DNA of 64,000 nt from Ideonella dechloratans (GCF_021049305.1 NZ_CP088081.1:2976001-3040000); one strand, 5' to 3'; positions 1-9,974 are shown, counted from the stretch's first letter. Numbers and translations: made by a program. Notes: generated by a model not told the origin, from the letters alone.

Positions 1-908
1 AAGGAGTTCAGGTCCTTGCCCAGCAGGAACACGGCCTCGGGGCTCACGCCTTCCAGCGTCAGGAATTCGTTGGCGCTCTTGCCGATGCGCTGGGTCAGCA
101 TCACCAGCTCACCCACCGCGGAGATCTCCACCGGCGAGGCATTGCCCTGCAGCTTCAGCGAGGACACGGTCTCGGCGGTTTCCAACAGGTCGGAGGACTG
201 GCGGTTGATCAGGCGCAGCGCCTGACCCACCTGCGTCAGCACGGTCTGCTGGGCCAGCACCACACCGGCGTTCTTCTCGGCGCGGTCCACCAGCGGCAGC
301 AGCGGCGAGAGCACATCCTGTGTGCTGCCACCCACGGCCGAGAGATCCGCATTGCCCTTGGCCAGGCCACGCAGGTTGTGGGCCAGCACCTGGCCGCTTT
401 CACGCACTTCCGGGAAGGCCGCCGGACTGCCCACCAGGGCCTGGGACACCGACTTGGCCAGTCGCTGCGACTGCATCAGGGCCTGGCCGGTGGCGGTCAG
501 CTGACCGGCCTGCCGGTTGGCGGCGCCCAGCGAGAGCGCACCGGTGATCACGAACACGGCAGCCCCCGCACCGACCATGGTCAGCAGCAGCCGCTGCTGC
601 TCGTACAGGGGGCGGCGCCCGATCAGGGGCAGGCCGGTGGATTCCTCGCCGAAGGTGGAGACATCCGGCGGCAGCTGGGACAGCGCGGGGTCGTCCCCGT
701 CCGGCGGCAGGGCCGCGGCCGGCGGTGGGACATCGCCCGCACCCGCGGACTGCTCCAGCCGCTGATCGATCTGTTCGAGTAGGCGGTCGACTTCGTGGTC
801 GGCATCGGTCGAGGCCGCCGCTGCTGCGGCAGGCGCCTGCGCGGCATCCGAGTCTTGAGAGGCCGAACGGGCGGCAAACTTGTTCTTCAACTGATCGAGC
901 AGGCTCAT
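1..908 (-). CDS. pilJ: PilJ, type IV pilus methyl-accepting chemotaxis protein (N-terminal part, cut by window edge)
   Basis: Inner-membrane receptor of the Chp-like pathway that controls type IV pilus twitching. The visible 302 codons give a Q/A/P-rich cytoplasmic head (about residues 1-100), one hydrophobic segment at about 107-127 (LLLTMVGAGAAVFVITGAL) and then a helical periplasmic region typical of PilJ. The signalling HAMP and methyl-accepting domains lie beyond position 1. The ATG at 906-908 follows GAGAGG. It is the last visible gene of the minus-strand set pilG-pilH-pilI-pilJ, which fixes the identification. PilJ rather than a generic chemoreceptor is inferred from this neighbourhood. 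Confidence 0.85.
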   Translation of the reverse strand, partial: MSLLDQLKNKFAARSASQDSDAAQAPAAAAAASTDADHEVDRLLEQIDQRLEQSAGAGDVPPPAAALPPDGDDPALSQLPPDVSTFGEESTGLPLIGRRPLYEQQRLLLTMVGAGAAVFVITGALSLGAANRQAGQLTATGQALMQSQRLAKSVSQALVGSPAAFPEVRESGQVLAHNLRGLAKGNADLSAVGGSTQDVLSPLLPLVDRAEKNAGVVLAQQTVLTQVGQALRLINRQSSDLLETAETVSSLKLQGNASPVEISAVGELVMLTQRIGKSANEFLTLEGVSPEAVFLLGKDLNS

Positions 909-953
909 CTCATCCTCTCAGGGAATGCCTCGAATCACGACAGGACAGCCACG

Positions 954-1475
954 TCAACCCGCAGCCACTTCAAGAAAGAGCGGATCCTGGACCAGGGCCG
1001 CCAGATCCAATTCATCCCAGACCCTGCCCTGGCCGTCGCGCCACTGGCGCACGGCAAAGGCCGGGCGGGGGCCCGGGTCATCGGTCACGCGTTGCAGCTG
1101 TTCGCTGTCACGCAGCCCCACCAGGCGGTCGATCAGCAGAGCCGAGTTGACCCGCAGACCCGGGTTGAACACGACCAACTGCCCGGTGCGCGTCCCGGCA
1201 CCCCGTTCGCGCAGCCCCAGGAAGGCTGCGAGGTCCATCACCGCGTTGAGCTGACCGCGCACGTTCGCGACGCCGACCAGCCAGGGCGCCGCGTGGGGCA
1301 CCGGCGTCACATCCCGCAGGGACTGGATTTCGCCGGCCTGCCCCAGCGGCAGCAGCAACCCTGCCCCGGCGCACTCCACGGCCAGCCAGCCGGCCTCGCG
1401 GGGCCGCTCCCGGGCCGCCTGCAGTCGGTTGGCCAGCCGGACCTGGAGTTCTCGCAGCGCTTCCTTGTTGGACAT
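954..1475 (-). CDS. pilI: PilI, CheW-like adaptor of twitching chemosensory system
   Basis: CheW-domain coupling protein of 173 residues, expected to link PilJ to the ChpA-type kinase at the inner membrane. A short helical N-terminus is followed by the CheW SH3-like fold, with recognisable strings VGVANVRGQLNAVMDLAAFL and LLIDRLVGLRD. It sits 45 bp upstream of pilJ and 10 bp downstream of pilH in the same direction, the usual pil order. No catalytic residues are expected in this family. The alternative is a generic CheW, but the flanking PilG, PilH and PilJ argue for PilI. Confidence 0.85.
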   Translation of the reverse strand: MSNKEALRELQVRLANRLQAARERPREAGWLAVECAGAGLLLPLGQAGEIQSLRDVTPVPHAAPWLVGVANVRGQLNAVMDLAAFLGLRERGAGTRTGQLVVFNPGLRVNSALLIDRLVGLRDSEQLQRVTDDPGPRPAFAVRQWRDGQGRVWDELDLAALVQDPLFLEVAAG

Positions 1476-1485
1476 CGCCGCCTGC

Positions 1486-1851
1486 TCAGCCCAGGGCCTG
1501 GATCTTGGCCATCAGGTCATCGGCATCGACCGGCTTGACCACATAGTCGCGGGCGCCTTGACGCAGCCCCCACACCCGGTCGGTCTCCTGGTTCTTGCTG
1601 GTGCACATGATCACCGGCACATCGGCGTAACGGGGGTCGCGGGTGATGGTGCGGGTCAGCTGGAAGCCGTTGGTGCCCGGCATCACCACGTCCATCAGGA
1701 TCAGGTCCGGTTTGGCCTCGGACAGGCGGCGCATGGCCTCCTCACCGCTTTCGGCCGTCCGCACGCTGAAACCACGCTTGGTCAGCATCTCGGACAGGTA
1801 ATGCAACTCGGTCTTCGAGTCGTCGACGAGAAGAATGTTCTGGATGCTCAT
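1486..1851 (-). CDS. pilH: PilH, single-domain response regulator
   Basis: CheY-like receiver of 121 residues, one of two such regulators of the pilus chemosensory pathway. The sequence shows the acidic pocket (VDDSK), the phospho-acceptor region LILMDVVMPGTNGFQL, and the conserved Lys in VVKPVDADDL. I start it at the ATG of MSIQNILLVDD (1849-1851), preceded by GGGTAG. An upstream in-frame extension of 13 residues is not typical of the family. PilH is thought to act on the retraction side of pilus control; that role is known for the family, not visible here. Confidence 0.88.
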   Translation of the reverse strand: MSIQNILLVDDSKTELHYLSEMLTKRGFSVRTAESGEEAMRRLSEAKPDLILMDVVMPGTNGFQLTRTITRDPRYADVPVIMCTSKNQETDRVWGLRQGARDYVVKPVDADDLMAKIQALG

Positions 1852-1921
1852 GAAGCTACCCTGCAAAACAGCACCGCCACGGCGCGGCACGCCTCAACGG
1901 TCGTGAGCGCCGCGGCCGGCA

Positions 1922-2350
1922 TCACCGCTGCACGGCCAGCGCACGGAAGTGCGCCACCGCCTGCAGCAACTGGTCCTTGGTGAAAGGCTTGGTCAGGTAA
2001 TCGTCGGAACCGACCATGCGGCCACGAGCCTTGTCGAACACGCCGTCCTTGGAAGACAGCATGATCACCGGCACCTGGGCAAACCGGGGATTGCGCTTGA
2101 TGATGGCGCAGGTCTGGTAGCCATCGAGCCGCGGCATCAGGATGTCGCAGAAGATGAGGTCCGGTTCGAAATCATTGACCTTGGCCAAGGCGTCGAAACC
2201 ATCTTCGGCCAGTATCACTTCGTAACCACCTTGGCGCAGAAAGATTTCTGCACTGCGCCGGATGGTGTTGCTGTCGTCAATCACCAGCACCCGGGTGGTT
2301 GGCGACGCAGTTTGCGTCAGACCCAAATCCGTCACCTCGCGCCCCCTCAC
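1922..2350 (-). CDS. pilG: PilG, single-domain response regulator
   Basis: CheY-like receiver, first gene of the pilG-pilH-pilI-pilJ group. Motifs: VIDDSNTIRRSAE, then LIFCDILMPRLDGYQT with the phospho-accepting Asp, then LTKPFTKDQL with the conserved Lys. There is no ATG near the start. A GTG at 2348-2350 gives 142 residues. A second GTG 15 bp downstream (2333-2335) is preceded by AGGGGG and may be the true start (137 residues). It lies 53 bp from the rubredoxin stop, so co-transcription with rubredoxin is likely. Confidence 0.87.
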   Translation of the reverse strand: MRGREVTDLGLTQTASPTTRVLVIDDSNTIRRSAEIFLRQGGYEVILAEDGFDALAKVNDFEPDLIFCDILMPRLDGYQTCAIIKRNPRFAQVPVIMLSSKDGVFDKARGRMVGSDDYLTKPFTKDQLLQAVAHFRALAVQR

Positions 2351-2403
2351 GAATTACATCCCAACGGGTCTGACCGACTGCCGCTCGCGCATGGCGGAGC
2401 AGT

Positions 2404-2586
2404 TCAGATCTGAACCATCTCAAAATCTTCCTTGCGTGCGCCGCACTCGGGGCAGGTCCAGTTCATGGGCACGTCCTCCCATTTGGTCCCCGGGGCAATG
2501 CCATGCTCGGGATCACCGGCAGCCTCGTCGTAAATCCATCCGCAGATGAGGCACATCCAGGTTGTGTTTTCGCTCACGGTATCCAA
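2404..2586 (-). CDS. Rubredoxin
   Basis: Small iron-sulfur electron carrier of 60 residues. Two cysteine knuckles are visible: CLICGWIYDEAAGDPEHGI near the N-terminus and CPECGARKEDFE near the C-terminus. These four cysteines bind one Fe. The aromatic and Gly-rich spacing and the length fit single-domain rubredoxins. It is divergent from thiD and upstream of the pilG group, an order common in Burkholderiales. A -10-like TATACT lies about 40 bp upstream on the minus strand, but I see no convincing -35. The electron-transfer partner is unknown. Confidence 0.92.
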   Translation of the reverse strand: MDTVSENTTWMCLICGWIYDEAAGDPEHGIAPGTKWEDVPMNWTCPECGARKEDFEMVQI

Positions 2587-2736
2587 GCCAGATCACTACA
2601 ATCCGTACGAGTATAGCGATGGGATGCAAGGTTACGACAAGGTTTTGTCGACACTTGCGCAACATCATCCCGACACATCCTGCGATCCCGCGTCGGCCGG
2701 ACTGCCCTCTGCCTATTTCATCGACCGGCCCCAGCC

Positions 2737-3714
2737 ATGAACATTGAATCCCCCTCCGACGCCTCCACCCCCGACGGCACCGCCCAGGATGCGGGCGCAT
2801 CGCCCGCCTGCGTGATGAGCTTCAACGCCGGCGACCCCAGCGGCGCTGGCGGTGTGGCGGGTGACATCGCCACCATCGCGGCCATGGGCGCGCACGCCCT
2901 GCCGGTGGTGACCACCCTGCTGATGCGCGACACCGCCGAGGTCTTCGACCAGCACCTGATCGAAGGCGATGCGGTGGTGGAACAGGCCCGCAGCATCCTG
3001 GAGGACGTCACCGCCAGCGCCTTCAAGGTCGGCTTCCTGGGTTCCGCCGAGAACGTCAGCGCGGTGGCCGAGATCCTCTCGGACTACGCGGAGCTTCCGC
3101 TGGTGTCCTACCTGCCCAACCTGTCCTGGCTGGAGGAAGACGAGCACCAGAGCTACCTGGACGCCTTCCGCGAGCTGATCCTGCCGGCCACCGAGGTGCT
3201 GGTGGGCAGCCACAAGACGCTGACCGACTTCCTGCTGCCCGAGTGGGAGTCCGAGCGCCCGGCCTCGCCGCGCGAGCTGGCCGTGGCCGCCGCCGAACAC
3301 GGCGCCCGCTACCTGCTGGTGACCGGCGTGATGCTGCCAGCCAAGGCGGGCCAGTTCATTGACAACGTGCTGGCCTCGGCCCAGGGCGCCCTGACCGGCG
3401 AGAAGTTCGAGCTCTTCGACGTCAGCTTCGTCGGCGCGGGTGACACCCTGTCGGCCGCGCTGGCCGCCCTGCTGGCCGTGGGCGCCGAGATCCAGGCCGC
3501 CACCGGCGAGGCCCTGCAGTTCCTGGACCAGAGCCTGGACGCCGGCTTCCGCCCCGGCATGGGCCACGTCATTCCCGACCGCTTCTTCTGGGCCCTGCCC
3601 CCGGAGGATGAACAAGCCGCCGAGGGCGCGCCCGAGCCGAATCCGCCCGGCCCCACCCCCAGCTTTCCCGATGAACCCCCTGCCGCGCCCGGAGGCCGCC
3701 GCCGTGTCCACTAA
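2737..3714 (+). CDS. thiD: ThiD-type hydroxymethylpyrimidine/phosphomethylpyrimidine kinase
   Basis: Ribokinase-fold kinase that phosphorylates HMP and HMP-P in thiamine biosynthesis. Visible motifs are the N-terminal [14 protein letters not shown] (substrate/Gly-rich loop) and the C-terminal [17 protein letters not shown] with the catalytic GAGD. It is 325 residues, longer than the usual 260-290. The excess is a Pro/Glu-rich tail from about residue 290 that ends inside the hemL reading region. It runs to within 11 bp downstream of the hemL start, so the two genes overlap and are probably translationally coupled. No TPP riboswitch is visible upstream. Confidence 0.85.
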   Translation: MNIESPSDASTPDGTAQDAGASPACVMSFNAGDPSGAGGVAGDIATIAAMGAHALPVVTTLLMRDTAEVFDQHLIEGDAVVEQARSILEDVTASAFKVGFLGSAENVSAVAEILSDYAELPLVSYLPNLSWLEEDEHQSYLDAFRELILPATEVLVGSHKTLTDFLLPEWESERPASPRELAVAAAEHGARYLLVTGVMLPAKAGQFIDNVLASAQGALTGEKFELFDVSFVGAGDTLSAALAALLAVGAEIQAATGEALQFLDQSLDAGFRPGMGHVIPDRFFWALPPEDEQAAEGAPEPNPPGPTPSFPDEPPAAPGGRRRVH

Positions 3715-4996
3715 TGCCCAACTCTTCGAACGGGCCCAACAGTCCATCCCTGGCGGCGTGAACTCGCCGGTGCGCGCCTTCCGCGCCGTCGGCGGCACGC
3801 CCCGCTTCATCACCCGCGCCGAAGGCGCCTACATCTGGGACGCCGAGGGCCAGCGCTACATCGACTACATCGGCTCCTGGGGCCCGATGATCCTGGGCCA
3901 TGGCCATCCGGCCGTGCTGGAAGCCGTGCTGGCCGCCGCCCGCGACGGCTTCAGCTTCGGCGCCCCGACCGAACGCGAGGTCGAGCTGGCCGAGGCCATC
4001 ATCGGCCTGGTGCCCAGCATCGAACAGGTGCGTCTGGTGTCTTCCGGTACCGAGGCCGGCATGAGCGCCATCCGCCTGGCGCGCGGCGCCACCGGCCGCA
4101 GCAAGATCATCAAGTTCGAGGGCTGCTACCACGGCCATGCCGACGCCCTGCTGGTCAAGGCCGGCTCGGGCCTGGCCACCTTCGGCCACCCCACCAGCGC
4201 CGGCGTGCCAGCCGAGGTGGTGCAGCACACCCTGGTGCTCGAGTACAACAACGTCGAGCAGATCGAGGCCGCCTTCCAGGCCCATGGCAAGGACATCGCC
4301 TGCGTGATGATTGAGCCGATCGCCGGCAACATGAATTTCGTGCGTGCCAGCGTGCCCTTCGTCAAGCGCATCCGCGAGCTGTGCGACCAGCACGGCGCGC
4401 TGTTCATCTTCGACGAGGTGATGACCGGCTTCCGCGTGGCCCTGGGTTCGGCCCAGAGCCTGTATGCGAAGGCCATCCCCGGCTTCACGCCCGACATCTC
4501 GGTGTTCGGCAAGGTGATCGGCGGCGGCATGCCGCTGGCGGCCTTCGCCAGCAGCCGGCGCATCATGCAGAACCTGGCCCCGCTGGGCCCGGTCTACCAG
4601 GCCGGCACCCTGTCAGGCAACCCGGTGGCCACCGCCTGCGGTTTGGCCACCCTGAAGGAAATCTCCAAGCCCGGCTTCCACGAGGCCCTGGGCGCCAAGA
4701 CCCGCCGCCTGATGACCGGTCTGAAGGCTGCGGCGGATGCCGCCGGCGTGCCCTTCAGTGTGGACAGCGAGGGCGGCATGTTCGGCTTCTTCTTCATGCC
4801 CGAGCTGCCGCAGAACTACCAGCAGGTCATGACCACCGACCAGGCCCGCTTCAACCGCTTCTTCCACGGCATGCTCGAGCGCGGCGTCTACCTGGCCCCG
4901 GCCCTGTACGAAGCCGGTTTCACCAGCGCCGCGCTGAGCGACGCCGACCTGGACGCCACCCTCGCCGCGGCCAAGGACGTCCTGGCCCAAGCATGA
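3704..4996 (+). CDS. hemL: Glutamate-1-semialdehyde 2,1-aminomutase
   Basis: PLP enzyme converting glutamate-1-semialdehyde to 5-aminolevulinate, the step after HemA in C5 tetrapyrrole synthesis; hemA is also in this window (45095). The start is GTG at 3704 ([12 protein letters not shown]), with GGAGG at 3691-3695. An upstream ATG at 3671 would add 11 residues inside thiD and is less likely. The PLP lysine is in [12 protein letters not shown] (Lys 270). [12 protein letters not shown] near the N-terminus is a hallmark. Length is 430 residues, normal for the family. It overlaps thiD upstream and the mutarotase gene downstream (ATGA). Confidence 0.95.
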   Translation: MSTNAQLFERAQQSIPGGVNSPVRAFRAVGGTPRFITRAEGAYIWDAEGQRYIDYIGSWGPMILGHGHPAVLEAVLAAARDGFSFGAPTEREVELAEAIIGLVPSIEQVRLVSSGTEAGMSAIRLARGATGRSKIIKFEGCYHGHADALLVKAGSGLATFGHPTSAGVPAEVVQHTLVLEYNNVEQIEAAFQAHGKDIACVMIEPIAGNMNFVRASVPFVKRIRELCDQHGALFIFDEVMTGFRVALGSAQSLYAKAIPGFTPDISVFGKVIGGGMPLAAFASSRRIMQNLAPLGPVYQAGTLSGNPVATACGLATLKEISKPGFHEALGAKTRRLMTGLKAAADAAGVPFSVDSEGGMFGFFFMPELPQNYQQVMTTDQARFNRFFHGMLERGVYLAPALYEAGFTSAALSDADLDATLAAAKDVLAQA

Positions 4997-5832
4997 GTGA
5001 CATCCGTCTGACCGAGTTTCGCGGCCAGCCCGCCGTCCGACTGCGCGCGCCCGATGGCGCGCAGGCCACCGTGCTGCTGCATGGCGGCCACCTGGTGTCC
5101 TGGATGCCGGCTGGCGGCGAGGAGCAGCTCTACCTGTCCCCCACCGCCCGCTACGGCGTGGGCGCCTCGGTGCGCGGTGGCGTGCCGGTGATCTTCCCGC
5201 AGTTCAACGAACGCGGCCCGCTGCCCCGCCACGGCCTGGTGCGCACCCGCAGCTGGACGCCGGTGCAATCGGTGGTGCGGGGCGAGCACGCGATTGCGAC
5301 GCTGCGCTTCACCGACGACATGGCCACCCGCACCCACTGGCCCCACGGCTTCACCGCCGAGCTGACGGTGAGCGTGGCCGGACGCGACCTGGACATCGAG
5401 CTGTGCATCACCAACACCGGTGAAACCCCCTTCGACTTCCATGCCGCGCTGCACACCTACCTGCGCTGCCAGAACGTCGAGAAGGCCCAGCTCGAGGGCC
5501 TGCAGGGTTGCCATTACGAAGATGCGCTGCTGGGCGTCGAAGGCGACCAGTGGGGCGACGTCACCGCGGTCATCGGCGCCATCGACCGCGTCTACCACCA
5601 GGCCCCGCGCCAGCTGATCCTGCGCGAGCTGGGCCGCAAGCTGCTCATCAGCCTGAGCGACTTCGAGGACGTCGTGGTCTGGAACCCCGGACCCGAAGGC
5701 GCGTCCAAGCTGACGGACCTGCCCGCCGAGGACTGGCGGCACATGCTCTGCGTGGAAGCCGCCTGCGTGCGCGAACCCATCACCCTCGTCCCCGGGGACG
5801 AGTGGGCCGGCCGCCAGAGCTTCACCTGCTGA
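4993..5832 (+). CDS. D-hexose-6-phosphate mutarotase (YeaD/aldose-1-epimerase family)
   Basis: Predicted cytoplasmic galactose-mutarotase-fold enzyme interconverting alpha and beta anomers of hexose 6-phosphates. Family features include [20 protein letters not shown], where the His is a candidate catalytic residue, ALHTYLRC, and the near-C-terminal [10 protein letters not shown]. It is 279 residues, the expected size. The start ATG overlaps the hemL stop as ATGA, which places it in the thiD-hemL transcription unit. Substrate specificity is inferred from the family; a general aldose 1-epimerase is the alternative. Confidence 0.85.
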   Translation: MSDIRLTEFRGQPAVRLRAPDGAQATVLLHGGHLVSWMPAGGEEQLYLSPTARYGVGASVRGGVPVIFPQFNERGPLPRHGLVRTRSWTPVQSVVRGEHAIATLRFTDDMATRTHWPHGFTAELTVSVAGRDLDIELCITNTGETPFDFHAALHTYLRCQNVEKAQLEGLQGCHYEDALLGVEGDQWGDVTAVIGAIDRVYHQAPRQLILRELGRKLLISLSDFEDVVVWNPGPEGASKLTDLPAEDWRHMLCVEAACVREPITLVPGDEWAGRQSFTC

Positions 5833-5882
5833 ACCCGCGCGGGCGCGATCGCCGATCGCGTCTGCGCCACCCCTTTTTCGCC

Positions 5883-7259
5883 ATGCACATTCACATCCTG
5901 GGCATCTGCGGCACCTTCATGGGCGGCCTGGCGGCCCTGGCGCGAGAAGCCGGCCACACCGTCACCGGCTGCGACGCCAACGTCTATCCGCCGATGAGCG
6001 ACCAGCTCCGGGCCCTGGGCATCGAGCTGATCGAAGGCTTCGGCCCGGAACAGCTGTCGCTCCAACCCGACCTCTTCGTGGTGGGCAACGTCGTCACCCG
6101 GGGCAACCCGCTGATGGAGGCCATCCTCGACGCGGGCCTGCCCTACACCAGCGGCCCGCAGTGGCTGGCCGAGCATGTGCTTCAGGGCCGCCATGTGCTG
6201 GCCGTGGCCGGCACCCACGGCAAGACCACCACCACCTCGATGCTGGCCTGGGTGCTGGAGGACGCCGGCCTGCAGCCGGGCTTCCTGGTCGGTGGCGTGC
6301 CGCAGAACTTCGGTGTTTCCGCAAGGCTCGGAAACGGGGCTGCATTCGTCATCGAAGCCGATGAATACGACACGGCCTTCTTCGACAAGCGCAGCAAGTT
6401 CGTGCACTACCGGCCGCGCACGGCCATCCTGAACAACCTCGAGTACGACCACGCCGACATCTTCCCGGACCTGGCCGCCATCGAGACCCAGTTCCACCAC
6501 CTGGTGCGCACCGTGCCGTCCACCGGCTGTCTGGTGGTGAATGCCCGCGAGGAGGCCCTGCAGCGGGTGCTGGCGCGCGGCTGCTGGAGCCAGGTCCAGC
6601 GCTTCGGCGCCCGCAAGGAGGAGCCAGGCACGTTGCGCGCGCGCGGCGAACCCCATGCCTTCGACGTGTTGCGTGGTGCCATGAAGATCGCGCGTGTCGA
6701 GTGGGGCCTGCTGGGCGAACACAACCAGCTCAACGCCCTGGCCACCATCGCCGCGGCCGAGCACCTGGGCGTGGCGCCCGAGGTCAGCGCGGCCGCGCTG
6801 GGCCGCTTCCAGAACGTGCGCCGACGCCTGGAGCTGCGCGGCGAGGCCGGTGGGGTGAAGGTCTACGACGACTTCGCCCACCACCCCACCGCCATCCGCA
6901 CCACGCTGGACGGCCTGCGCCGCAAGGTGGGGCTGGACCAGCGCATCCTGGCCGCCTTCGAACCCCGCAGCAACACCATGAAGCTGGGCACCATGAAGGC
7001 CCAGCTGCCCTGGGCGCTGGAAGAGGCCGACCTGTCCTTCTGCCACAGCGGCGGCCTGGGCTGGGATGCCCGCGAGGCCCTCTCGCCCATGGGCGCCCAA
7101 GCCCAGGTCTGCGACAGCATCGACGCGATGGTGAGCGCCATCGTCAAGGCCGCCCGCCCGGGCGACCATGTGCTGTGCATGAGCAACGGCGGCTTCGGCG
7201 GCATCCACGAGAAGCTGCTGGCCGCCCTTGCAGAGAAGGGCGCGCCAGCCGCTGGCTGA
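5883..7259 (+). CDS. mpl: UDP-N-acetylmuramate:L-Ala-gamma-D-Glu-meso-DAP ligase (murein recycling)
   Basis: Mur-ligase family enzyme that rejoins recycled tripeptide to UDP-MurNAc. The N-terminal Rossmann region begins MHIHILGICGTFMGGLAALA. The ATP loop is AGTHGKTTTTSML, followed by EADEYDTAFFDKRSKF and the C-domain DDFAHHPTAI, all typical of Mpl rather than MurC. Length is 458 residues. It starts 50 bp after the mutarotase gene. A 7-bp inverted repeat (CGCGATC-GCC-GATCGCG, 5844-5860) lies in that gap but has no T-run. AmpD (27190) in this window acts in the same recycling pathway. Confidence 0.93.
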   Translation: MHIHILGICGTFMGGLAALAREAGHTVTGCDANVYPPMSDQLRALGIELIEGFGPEQLSLQPDLFVVGNVVTRGNPLMEAILDAGLPYTSGPQWLAEHVLQGRHVLAVAGTHGKTTTTSMLAWVLEDAGLQPGFLVGGVPQNFGVSARLGNGAAFVIEADEYDTAFFDKRSKFVHYRPRTAILNNLEYDHADIFPDLAAIETQFHHLVRTVPSTGCLVVNAREEALQRVLARGCWSQVQRFGARKEEPGTLRARGEPHAFDVLRGAMKIARVEWGLLGEHNQLNALATIAAAEHLGVAPEVSAAALGRFQNVRRRLELRGEAGGVKVYDDFAHHPTAIRTTLDGLRRKVGLDQRILAAFEPRSNTMKLGTMKAQLPWALEEADLSFCHSGGLGWDAREALSPMGAQAQVCDSIDAMVSAIVKAARPGDHVLCMSNGGFGGIHEKLLAALAEKGAPAAG

Positions 7260-9974
7260 TCAGCTCAGGCTCATCGAGGCCTTCAGGGCTTCGGTGAGTC
7301 GACTCAGGCTCTCCGCCACGTGGGCCCTCGACTCGACCGACAGCGCACCGCGCGCCGAGGCGGCCTTGAGCTGGGCCTGCAGCCTGACCGCATGCCAGCG
7401 CACCAGGCTGACCGCATCGGCCGGCAGCTTGCCGCCGCCCTTGGTCAGGATGGCCACCACCCGTTGCAGATGCTCACGCTGCAGATTGCGCCGCATCGGG
7501 TCGATCTCGCGTCCGGTCTGCAACTCGCTCCAGACACTGGATTGCAGGGTGGCATAGACCTCGTCGAGCGACAGCGCGCCCTTGCGCTGGGCCGGGCTCA
7601 GGTAGTTCGGCAGGTCCAGCAGGCGCTGGGCGGTGCCGGCAGACATCAGCTTGTCCAGCGCCTGGGTCTGCAGCTGCAGCACCACCGCCGGGATGCTCAC
7701 CGGCTTGGCACGCTCCCATTCAGTGTAGTCGGGTGACAGCGAGGCCAGGAACTCCGGCCGGAAGCTGAAACTGTCGACGCTGAAGATGTCCTTGGACAGC
7801 AGCTGCAGCGCCTGGCGCTGCAACGCCGGGGCCACCGGCTGGTAGGCCGGGCGGTCGGTGGTGCCCGGCAGGTCGCGCAGCGTCTGCATGCCGCCCACGT
7901 ACTTGGCCACCATCTCGGGCATGTTGCGCAGCTGGCGGAAGCCGCTCAGCAGCACGCGGCGCGCGCGCAGCGGGTCATCCCCCGGCCGCGCGCCACGCGC
8001 CTGCACCCGGGTCCACAGCTCGCGCGAGAGCTCCATGCGCCGGCTGTACCAGGCCAGGGGGTCGTCGCCCAGGTCGAAACGGTTGGCCAGCGGGTCGATG
8101 CCCCCCACCGGGCCGCCCTCGGCGTCGGCATCGTCGGCATAGGCCAGAGCCGGCTCGGTGCTGCGGCTGGCGATGCGGCCCAGCTCCTGCGCCTCCTGCC
8201 CCGGCGCGATGGGCTTGTAGGCGTACTCGATGGCCCAGTAGTCGTAAGGGCCCAGCGTGGTGTTGGTGATCGACGAGGTCGGCTCGCCGCGCAGCGGCAG
8301 GTTGTAGGCGTTGTAGTCCATCACCGAGCCCGAGGTGCCGTGGGCAGCCGTCCAGGCCGGGTCCTTGAGCTGCGCGCGGGTCACGGTGGTGGAGGCCTTG
8401 AAGTTGTGCTTCAGCCCCAGGGTGTGGCCCACCTCGTGGGTGATCACGTCCTTGATGACGGCCTGCACGAAGGCCTCGGCCTCGGGACTGTCCGGTGCGA
8501 TGTCACCACGGGCCTCCAGCAGATCCAGGGCAAAGCCCATCTGCTCGGCGGCCTCCTGCGCGTAGTTGCAGTGCTCCTCATCGCCGCGACCGCCGCCCAG
8601 CACCAGGGACTGGGCCGCCTGGGTGGCGCGCTGCAGCACCTGCGCGCGTGCGCTGCCGGTGTCCTCGACCAGCACGCGACGCGCCCCGCGGGCGAAGACG
8701 TCGCTCATCGCGATGTCCGCGTCCAGGATCTCGCCGGTGCGCGGGTCCGCCTTGCTCGGACCGCGGGCGAAGCCCACATCGGCGCCGACGAACCAGCGGA
8801 TCGAGGCATGGTCGGCATCCAGGGTGTCGAAATCGGCGTCGTCAGGCTGCTGCCGCACCACGATGGCGTTCTTGAAACCGATCTTCTCGAAGGCTTTGTT
8901 CCACTCCAGGATGCCGGCGGTGATGGTGGCCCGGTAGCGCTCGGGGATGTTCTTGTCCAGCCAGTAGGTGATGGGCTTGACCGGCTCCGACAGCTCGGCC
9001 GAGGGGTCCTTCTTCTCCAGACGCCAACGGTCCACGTAGTGCACCCGCTGGTTGGGCTTGAGGTCGGTGCTGAAGTCGGTGAAATCCTCGGTGAAGAAGC
9101 CCAGGCGCGGGTCGGCCAGCCGCGGCGCCATCGGCTGCTCGGGCAGCTGGGCCAGGCTGTAGGTCACGCCGACGAAGAAGTTGCGCGGATCGGGCGTGGT
9201 TTCGGGCGGCGGCGGGGTGGGCACCGGCGGCGGGGTGAGCGGCGGCGCGGGCAGGCGCGGCGTGGCGAACAGCAGGCGCACGTTCAAGGTGGTCAGCCCC
9301 GCGTCGGCGCGGACCGATTCGAAGGAGGATTCACCCCGGGCCAGGCCGTAGGGCAGGCGGAAGGCTGCCTCCAGCTGGGTGGAGTAGCCGATGATGTCGG
9401 ACAGCAGGAAGCTGGCATCGACCAGCACGCTCTTGCGCTGCGGGTGCGGCGCACTGGCCACCGGCGCCGCGCCCAGCAGGCTCTCGGCAAAGGCCTGGCG
9501 CACGGCGGCCTGGGAGGGTTTGTCCGCGCCGGGGCGGTAGGCCATGTTCAGCGCGATCAGCTGGATCTGCTTGCCAACTTGGCGGAACTCGGCCGTCCAG
9601 TCCGGGCCCATCTGGCTGGCATACAGGCCGCGCTCGCCCACCGATTGGTTGACGCCCGCGGTCAGCAGAAAGGGCTGACCCAGGCGCTCGGCCGGGATCT
9701 CCAGCCACACTTTGTCGTCCTTGCGCCAGACCGGGAAGAAGCCATCAACACGCTGGGCGTCCTTGATGACCTCGTCGAAAGGCTTGGGCGCGCTGGGGTC
9801 CGGCCGGGCCGCCACCTGGGGTGCGCTGGCCGCCGCGGCAGGCTCCGGCGCGCCGGGCTGGGCCTGGGCCATGGCCGCCAGCGCACCCAGCAGGGCGCTC
9901 ACCAGCACGGTGCGGACAGGGCGGAACGCCGGAACCGGCGCAGCGAAAGCGGAAGAAGGCTGAGACATGGACAT
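7260..9974 (-). CDS. Secreted zinc-dependent metalloprotease, DUF5117/DUF4953 type
   Basis: Large exported protease of 904 residues, cut substrates unknown. An N-terminal signal peptide (hydrophobic VLVSALLGALAAMAQAQ) is followed by a DUF5117-like beta-rich region, a proline-rich linker (LPAPPLTPPPVPTPPPPE, about residue 250) and the catalytic domain. The metzincin zinc motif HEVGHTLGLKH starts at about residue 513, and a Met-turn candidate is GSVMDYNAYN. The C-terminal half is helical. Its stop abuts the mpl stop on the other strand. ATGs at 9974 and 9968 are both possible. The open frame continues upstream antisense to other genes and is not coding there. Confidence 0.87.
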   Translation of the reverse strand: MSMSQPSSAFAAPVPAFRPVRTVLVSALLGALAAMAQAQPGAPEPAAAASAPQVAARPDPSAPKPFDEVIKDAQRVDGFFPVWRKDDKVWLEIPAERLGQPFLLTAGVNQSVGERGLYASQMGPDWTAEFRQVGKQIQLIALNMAYRPGADKPSQAAVRQAFAESLLGAAPVASAPHPQRKSVLVDASFLLSDIIGYSTQLEAAFRLPYGLARGESSFESVRADAGLTTLNVRLLFATPRLPAPPLTPPPVPTPPPPETTPDPRNFFVGVTYSLAQLPEQPMAPRLADPRLGFFTEDFTDFSTDLKPNQRVHYVDRWRLEKKDPSAELSEPVKPITYWLDKNIPERYRATITAGILEWNKAFEKIGFKNAIVVRQQPDDADFDTLDADHASIRWFVGADVGFARGPSKADPRTGEILDADIAMSDVFARGARRVLVEDTGSARAQVLQRATQAAQSLVLGGGRGDEEHCNYAQEAAEQMGFALDLLEARGDIAPDSPEAEAFVQAVIKDVITHEVGHTLGLKHNFKASTTVTRAQLKDPAWTAAHGTSGSVMDYNAYNLPLRGEPTSSITNTTLGPYDYWAIEYAYKPIAPGQEAQELGRIASRSTEPALAYADDADAEGGPVGGIDPLANRFDLGDDPLAWYSRRMELSRELWTRVQARGARPGDDPLRARRVLLSGFRQLRNMPEMVAKYVGGMQTLRDLPGTTDRPAYQPVAPALQRQALQLLSKDIFSVDSFSFRPEFLASLSPDYTEWERAKPVSIPAVVLQLQTQALDKLMSAGTAQRLLDLPNYLSPAQRKGALSLDEVYATLQSSVWSELQTGREIDPMRRNLQREHLQRVVAILTKGGGKLPADAVSLVRWHAVRLQAQLKAASARGALSVESRAHVAESLSRLTEALKASMSLS

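Noticed and set aside
2587..2736. TPP riboswitch before thiD
   Set aside because: I find no THI-box pattern in the 150-bp gap.
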